This document shows, piece after piece, positions 5,204-9,088 of a stretch of DNA of 9,088 nucleotides (position 1 is the stretch's first letter; each line of letters starts with the position of its first letter). The notes under the pieces were generated by a model. The model was given only the letters and a program-made list of their open reading frames with translations. It ran no database searches and had not been told where the DNA came from. Origin of the DNA: an archaeon (GTDB lineage Archaea; Iainarchaeota; Iainarchaeia; CSSED10-239); NCBI GenBank assembly GCA_029563035.1, contig JAKQTP010000058.1:1-9088 (forward strand). The letters are read 5' to 3'. Made by a program: the position numbers and the translations under genes.

Positions 5204-6594
5204 TAAGTTATTTTAAAATCGTTATCCCAAATAAAAGATTCAGGAAAATTAAAATTAAAAGGCTCTTTATTAAAATCTAAATTATGGAATTCTCCTGTTT
5301 GTATATCTTTGTTTAATAAATTATCTTTAGCGCATTGATTTGTTATTAAAAGATATTTGAAATTTTTATCTTTTAATATTTTATCTAAGAAATCTTTTAT
5401 CTGTTTATTATTCCAATGTATAAAAACATCTTTAATAATTAATAAATCTGCCTTATAATTAAAATCCATTGTAGAATCATTATATTGAAAAGAAATGTTT
5501 TCTTGTTTATATAACTCATTATTCTTTTCAATTAATTTCTGTACACAATCTAATCCTAGATAATTTATATTTGACCAATTAATTAATTTACTAAATTGCC
5601 AATCTCCACAACCTAAATCTACGACACTATTAATATTTAATTCTTTAATTTTATTTTGTAAGAATACTCTATATTTTTGTGTTATTTCTGGAGATGAACC
5701 ACCGCCTGAGCCTTGTCCTTTACCCCAAATTTCATTTCTATATATATCATCAAATATTATAGAGTGATTTTGTTCTTTATTTACTTTGTTATAAAAATCT
5801 AAATAATCTTTCTTTAACCTATCAGAAACTTTATTAATAACATTTTGTTCTCTCTTTGCTTCACCCCAAAGATGTGTCATCTTAAAATCTCTTAGAGCAC
5901 TCTTATAAAAATCATCTTTAAGCAACGTACCTATAAATAATGATTTATCTAAACTTATTAAACAAGAAATAAAATACTGCTCAAATAAATGATTCATAGA
6001 ATGTTTATCTTTTGTTTGCTCCCAAGATTCTTTATTAAGAGGGTTGAAAATAAAATCTTCAACAAGTGTATGCCACTTCTTAATTACATCTAAATTCTTA
6101 CCTGCGACAATTCCGCAATTATATGCAAAACTTGGTTTAGAATCAATTATGTCTTTATCTATAATAGGAAATCTAGATGCTTTATCTAATAAATTAATAT
6201 AACCTCTATGTGTAGTTAGATGCTCTTTATTTTGAAAAAATAAATCATATTGATTATAATAATCAGGTATCTTATCCCATAAGATGACATCATTATCTAT
6301 ATGTATAAAAGGCTCTGTTTGTAAATTGTAAACATAAATTTTTATATAAGCCCAAAGATTTGGATGTAAGACATTATCAAATTTATCTAATACTTGAAAT
6401 ACATTATCAAAAGGTATCTCATAATAATCTACTAATTCTTTACCAAATTTATTGGTGTAAAAATTAACCTCCTTAAATTGTTTCTTCGATTCTAAAACTG
6501 ATAAAGTAAGAACGGTGGCTAAATCTTTTTTAGATTTAAAACCACCGTTTACTTTTTTACCATAATCCTCATATAGAGAATATATTGCTATCAT
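5185..6594 (-). CDS. Glycosyltransferase (DUF6734-like) fused to SAM-dependent methyltransferase, 469 aa
   Basis: Residues 1 to about 272 look like a GT-A glycosyltransferase: MIAIYSLYEDYG start, HPNLWAYIKIYVYN, the DxD-type nucleotide-sugar/metal motif HIDNDVILW (D100, D102), SFAYNCGIVAGKNL (N159-C-G), and MTHLWGEAKR (H241), where such families place a metal-binding His. I recall this layout from DUF6734 of Bacteroidota. Residues about 278-469 form a class I methyltransferase: IFDDIYRNEIWGKGQGSGGG, SAM motif I VVDLGCGDW (324-332), acidic YLGLD (D349), LLIIKDVFIHW (384-394) and KYLLITNQ (413-420). Both active sites look intact and the join is in one frame. There is no signal or membrane segment, so it acts in the cytoplasm. 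It sits 3 nt after a small gene downstream of fibre and PKD genes, suggesting virion or host-glycan modification (inference); sugar and acceptor are unknown. Confidence 0.82.
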   Translation of the reverse strand: MIAIYSLYEDYGKKVNGGFKSKKDLATVLTLSVLESKKQFKEVNFYTNKFGKELVDYYEIPFDNVFQVLDKFDNVLHPNLWAYIKIYVYNLQTEPFIHIDNDVILWDKIPDYYNQYDLFFQNKEHLTTHRGYINLLDKASRFPIIDKDIIDSKPSFAYNCGIVAGKNLDVIKKWHTLVEDFIFNPLNKESWEQTKDKHSMNHLFEQYFISCLISLDKSLFIGTLLKDDFYKSALRDFKMTHLWGEAKREQNVINKVSDRLKKDYLDFYNKVNKEQNHSIIFDDIYRNEIWGKGQGSGGGSSPEITQKYRVFLQNKIKELNINSVVDLGCGDWQFSKLINWSNINYLGLDCVQKLIEKNNELYKQENISFQYNDSTMDFNYKADLLIIKDVFIHWNNKQIKDFLDKILKDKNFKYLLITNQCAKDNLLNKDIQTGEFHNLDFNKEPFNFNFPESFIWDNDFKITYLVNIK

Positions 6595-6597
6595 AAA

Positions 6598-6924
6598 TTA
6601 TTTATTAAATTCTGTTAATTGTTTTCTTATATCTTTATACAAAATTATTTCAAAAAAATCAGAAATATTGAATTCAAAAGTCATATCATCAAATTGTTCT
6701 GTGCTCTTAAAAACAATTTTATCTTTCTTAAATCCATTTAGCTTAAAATTTGGAAGCCAATTATTCATTCCTGGCTCATAAATACAATAAAAATTTTTTT
6801 TATTTATCTCATCAAATCTAGTAATTATTTCACCAATAGGCTTATTTAATTGATTATCTTCTTTTAAGATAATCTTCTTACCAGTCTTATTTTCTATTAA
6901 TTTTATCGCTTCGCTTATTTTCAT
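6598..6924 (-). CDS. Hypothetical protein, 108 aa
   Basis: The ATG at 6924 gives MKISEAIKLIENKTGKKIIL; the gene lies 3 nt after the PKD gene and 3 nt before the glycosyltransferase-methyltransferase, so all three are surely co-transcribed. The first 25 residues look like a helix-strand unit, followed by strands (GEIITRFDEINKKNFYCIYE, then KIVFKSTEQFDDMTFEFNIS). No signal peptide, membrane segment or catalytic motif is visible. I do not recognise a family with confidence. By position it could be a virion, chaperone or modification-related protein, but nothing in its sequence decides this. Confidence 0.72.
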   Translation of the reverse strand: MKISEAIKLIENKTGKKIILKEDNQLNKPIGEIITRFDEINKKNFYCIYEPGMNNWLPNFKLNGFKKDKIVFKSTEQFDDMTFEFNISDFFEIILYKDIRKQLTEFNK

Positions 6925-6927
6925 TTA

Positions 6928-7302
6928 TTAAATATTATCTACTCCTAAACCTGAACCATAATTTCCTGAAACAGTTACAACATCTTGGTTAAATAAGAAT
7001 TGTTCACCATTATCTTTGAATAATCTATTTCCAGAACCTTCAACTTTTATCTCCATAACTTTTGGATTACCTATTCCAAATTGATTTTCTGCTGTTAAGG
7101 TTACTGTAAAAGTACCATCCTCAGGAAATGTATATGTTAAATCTTTATCTGTAGATGTATCACCATTGCTTATTACCCAAGTATAGCTGGTTGGCTCATA
7201 CCAAGAACTGTTTACAAATTTAAAACTTACTCCATTATTAGATTGTGCTGAAAAATCAGCCATTGCTGGCGAATTATTTATATTTTTTTCTCTTCCGTAC
7301 AT
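6928..7302 (-). CDS. PKD/Ig-like domain protein, probably virion-associated, 124 aa
   Basis: The ATG at 7302 gives MYGREKNINNSPAMADFSAQ; an internal Met at residue 14 (7263), directly before the domain, is an alternative start. Residues about 15-88 form a PKD domain: ADFSAQSNNGVSFKFVNSS, YTWVISNGDTSTDKDLTYTF, PEDGTFTVTLTAENQFG. These show the family's 'W.(F/I).(N/D)G..S....' and 'Y.F...G.(Y/F).V.L...N..G' signature. The last ~35 residues (RLFKDNGEQFLFNQDVVTVS, then a Gly/Asn tail) are a separate ending. PKD and other Ig-like domains are common decorations on phage virions and bind carbohydrate or surface proteins. No signal peptide is seen, as expected for a virion part. It lies 43 nt after the fibre-like gene and 3 nt before the 108-aa gene. 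Confidence 0.8.
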   Translation of the reverse strand: MYGREKNINNSPAMADFSAQSNNGVSFKFVNSSWYEPTSYTWVISNGDTSTDKDLTYTFPEDGTFTVTLTAENQFGIGNPKVMEIKVEGSGNRLFKDNGEQFLFNQDVVTVSGNYGSGLGVDNI

Positions 7303-7345
7303 TATATTTATTTTCTTTTAAATAGTTTAAAAAATATTATTTTAT

Positions 7346-9088
7346 TTAAGGTATTAAAGTATTTACGTCTGCTGTTCCATCAAAATAACGTATGTAAGTG
7401 TTGCCATTTGATGCTTTTAAAATCTCTTTTTTGTAATCAGTATTGAACAAAAATGGGTAGGTTACATTGGTTATTGTTTTATTTATTAAAACACCTTCTA
7501 TTGTAGTATTTTGTAAACTTCCTGTATATGTAAATTTGTTGTTGGCAATACTGCTACTAAATTTGTTCCTAAAAACTTCGTCATTAAATAGGTTGTTGGC
7601 AACAATAATATCAAATGTGTTCATAGTAACATAATTACTAAATGTGTTTTTGTAAATAGCACCCCTAAATGTGTTGTGGTAAACATCTCCCTTAAATGTA
7701 TTGGAGTAAACATCTCCCTTAAATGTATTGGAGTAAACAACACTACTAAATGTGTTGTTGTAAAATACCGCAGATGAAGTATTTGACCATATTTGACCGC
7801 CCTTAAAAATGTTATTAGGATATTCTTGTCCAACTGATACGCCTATTGAATAAAAATCTCCTAACCAATTCTCTTTAACATTTCCGCCCGTAAAATTTTG
7901 TACAAAAGTTAAAAATTCTCCACTTGCTCTACCACTATCTCTTATTTGAATAAAATTTCCTACACCATCATCATATCTTATAAACTTTATCTCTCTATGG
8001 TCATAATCTGTACGATTATTATTTTCGTCTACTCTTTCACTAATTCGTCCTTTAGCTGCTGCTCCCTGGGGAGTAACATTATAAGTCCAATCATACTTTA
8101 TTTGGTCGTTTGGATATGTTGCACTATATGCTTGACTTGCTATCTGATTAGGTGCTAATGCCAAAACCCAAATTTGCTCTATACTGCCTGTTTTAGTTAC
8201 CAATGTAGGTTTTAACGAACCGCCTGCATCAAAGTCCATTTGGTCGTAAACTGTTTGGAAATCCATTATAATATAGGTTTTTCCAATTTGCAAATTATTA
8301 TTTGTAATTGTGTTGTAAAATTGTGTATATGTTACAGAAACAGTATCTACAGCACTATTTAATACTAAAGTATCTATAGAACCTTGGAGTATTATAGTAT
8401 CTATAGTGCTAGAGCCACTTATAGAACTCTTATCTACCCAGACACTATAACCACTTGCATCTTTGCCCATTAATTGGTCTGCTGTATTATCTATTGATAG
8501 ATTATCTATAACCAATCTACCATTTTGGGGTAATATCTGGATATCTGTCGTTGTTGAGCTGTTACCTATTATATTTACTGCTAGGCTATTATCAGAAGAA
8601 CCACTTATTCTCACACCTTCGGCATTACCCCCACTTGAGAAGGAGTTACCTTCAATATTTATAGCTGGAGCTGAACTTTGGTCAGTATTATTATTTATTA
8701 TATTAAAAGCCCCATTACCTTGCATGGTTAGGTCTACTAAAGAATTAATGTATAAACTATTATCAGCTCCATAAATATTTCTATCAGTGCTTAAAGTGCC
8801 ATCACTATTATATATATTTATTCCAGTACCCCCCGTAGCATCTGCCCAATCACATTCACCTGTGTACTCATCTATAAGAGTTAATACTTGCCCAGGTGTT
8901 GATGTTGGAGTGTTCTGATTTGATTTTGTTCTAAGCTCAAATGAGTTAGGTTCTATTCTTAAACTGCTATAAATATTATCCGAGTTTTTAACTTCTAATA
9001 ATATTGTGGTATCTATAGTTTGTATTGTCTCATACTCTATACCCCCCGATAAACCACTTTCAAGATTATAATGAACATTTCCTCTTTC
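7346..9088 (-). CDS. Tail-fibre-like structural protein with nonapeptide repeats, C-terminal 580 aa (partial)
   Basis: The frame runs without a stop from the right edge (9088) to TAA at 7348-7346; the Met at 8725 is internal because the codons before it are clearly coding (STPGQVLTLIDEYTGECDWA, GGTGINIYNSDGTLSTDRNI). In the 580 visible residues I see: a fibre-type N-part with GTG.NIYN.DGTL (about 85-105); ADQLMGKDASGYSVWVDKSS (about 203-222), typical of Bacteroidota phage fibres; nine-residue IDT repeats (about 225-252); then YTQFYNTIT, YIIMDFQTVYDQMDFD, YPNDQIKYDWT, GRISERVDENNNRTDYDHRE, a module I recall from flavobacterial phage and prophage proteins. Next come nine NTFxxxVYx repeats (about 445-525), likely a beta-helix stalk, and an end domain KEILKASNGNTYIRYFDGTA. 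Likely role: host recognition at the tail or virion surface. Its true start lies outside the window. Confidence 0.85.
   Translation of the reverse strand, partial: ERGNVHYNLESGLSGGIEYETIQTIDTTILLEVKNSDNIYSSLRIEPNSFELRTKSNQNTPTSTPGQVLTLIDEYTGECDWADATGGTGINIYNSDGTLSTDRNIYGADNSLYINSLVDLTMQGNGAFNIINNNTDQSSAPAINIEGNSFSSGGNAEGVRISGSSDNSLAVNIIGNSSTTTDIQILPQNGRLVIDNLSIDNTADQLMGKDASGYSVWVDKSSISGSSTIDTIILQGSIDTLVLNSAVDTVSVTYTQFYNTITNNNLQIGKTYIIMDFQTVYDQMDFDAGGSLKPTLVTKTGSIEQIWVLALAPNQIASQAYSATYPNDQIKYDWTYNVTPQGAAAKGRISERVDENNNRTDYDHREIKFIRYDDGVGNFIQIRDSGRASGEFLTFVQNFTGGNVKENWLGDFYSIGVSVGQEYPNNIFKGGQIWSNTSSAVFYNNTFSSVVYSNTFKGDVYSNTFKGDVYHNTFRGAIYKNTFSNYVTMNTFDIIVANNLFNDEVFRNKFSSSIANNKFTYTGSLQNTTIEGVLINKTITNVTYPFLFNTDYKKEILKASNGNTYIRYFDGTADVNTLIP
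7514..7756 (-). repeat. Nine tandem 27-bp units (nonapeptide NTFxxxVYx repeats)
   Basis: The units encode NTFSSVVYS, NTFKGDVYS, NTFKGDVYH, NTFRGAIYK, NTFSNYVTM, NTFDIIVAN, NLFNDEVFR, NKFSSSIAN and NKFTYTGSL. Two adjacent DNA copies, 7684-7710 and 7711-7737, are identical over 27 bp, indicating recent duplication; the outer units have diverged. The regular Asn-x-Phe spacing suggests stacked turns of a beta-helix. Degenerate units probably continue upstream (NIFKGGQIWS, NTSSAVFYN). Confidence 0.8.
8343..8410 (-). repeat. Three 27-bp-spaced units encoding IDT/VDT motifs
   Basis: On the plus strand GTATCTA begins at 8343, 8370 and 8397, exactly 27 bp apart. The units encode STIDTIILQ, GSIDTLVLN and SAVDTVSVT in the fibre-like protein. 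A related copy, GTATCTATAG at 9009-9018, encodes part of IQTIDTTILLEV. The nine-residue period equals that of the NTF repeats, though the sequence differs. Confidence 0.6.

Noticed and set aside
7303..7345. Terminator or promoter between the fibre-like and PKD genes
   Set aside because: The 43 nt are AT-rich without a stem of useful strength and without a TAnnTTTG box on the minus strand.
7684..7737. Short CRISPR-like direct repeats
   Set aside because: The 27-bp copies are adjacent with no spacers, and they are in frame within a protein repeat.
8062..8073. CTCCC-TG-GGGAG inverted repeat
   Set aside because: It is inside the fibre-like coding sequence, has a 2-nt loop, and is best explained by the Pro-Gln-Gly-Ala codons.
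7621..8774. Frames of 70, 70 and 103 aa overlapping the fibre-like gene (7621-7833 minus, 7946-8158 plus, 8463-8774 plus)
   Set aside because: They lie in other frames of a long, well-supported gene; the repeats in the first one merely mirror the 27-bp DNA repeat.

Overview
The window looks like part of a bacteriophage genome (or prophage) from a Bacteroidota host, most likely of the Flavobacteriia type. Supporting points are the very low G+C content with A/T-ending codons, A-rich leaders without Shine-Dalgarno sequences, promoters of the Bacteroidota form TTTG-N20-TAnnTTTG, dense small genes of phage type, two small mobile nucleases, and a fibre-like structural protein with nonapeptide repeats. 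Family recognition is from memory of such phage proteins; no search was run.

Layout. Positions 1-182 (minus) hold the N-terminus of a probable DNA primase with a CxxC...CxxC zinc ribbon; it runs off the left edge. Positions 310-4284 (plus) carry accessory genes. A promoter at 257-288 serves three small genes: 310-591, a 602-832 gene with no canonical start codon, and 844-1212. A near-copy of the promoter at 1281-1312 serves a 243-aa protein and a mosaic 310-aa phage protein. Next come an HNH-AP2 homing-type endonuclease broken by a frameshift (3042-3655), an 82-aa protein, and a GIY-YIG nuclease with a C-terminal zinc knuckle (3910-4284).

Positions 4281-9088 (minus) form a convergent, tightly packed cluster. 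In its reading order it holds a tail-fibre-like protein (open to the right edge, so its true start lies outside), a PKD/Ig-like protein, a 108-aa protein, a 469-aa glycosyltransferase-methyltransferase fusion, and three small unknowns (109, 62 and 131 aa). The two strands meet in a 4-bp TTAA shared by both stop codons, with no room for a terminator.

How it may work together (inference). Host RNA polymerase with the primary Bacteroidota sigma factor would read the plus-strand genes from the two near-identical promoters. The minus-strand cluster is probably a virion/host-recognition module, and the glycosyltransferase-methyltransferase may modify virion or host glycans. The plus-strand block shows nuclease invasion and domain shuffling: an in-frame 78-codon cassette lies between 15-bp imperfect direct repeats in the 310-aa gene, and a phage C-terminal module is fused to the HNH-AP2 nuclease. 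The best candidates for something new are the glycosyltransferase-methyltransferase fusion beside the fibre genes and this cassette shuffling. No stretch over 300 bases lacks a gene; I saw no tRNA, CRISPR array, insertion sequence or attachment site.
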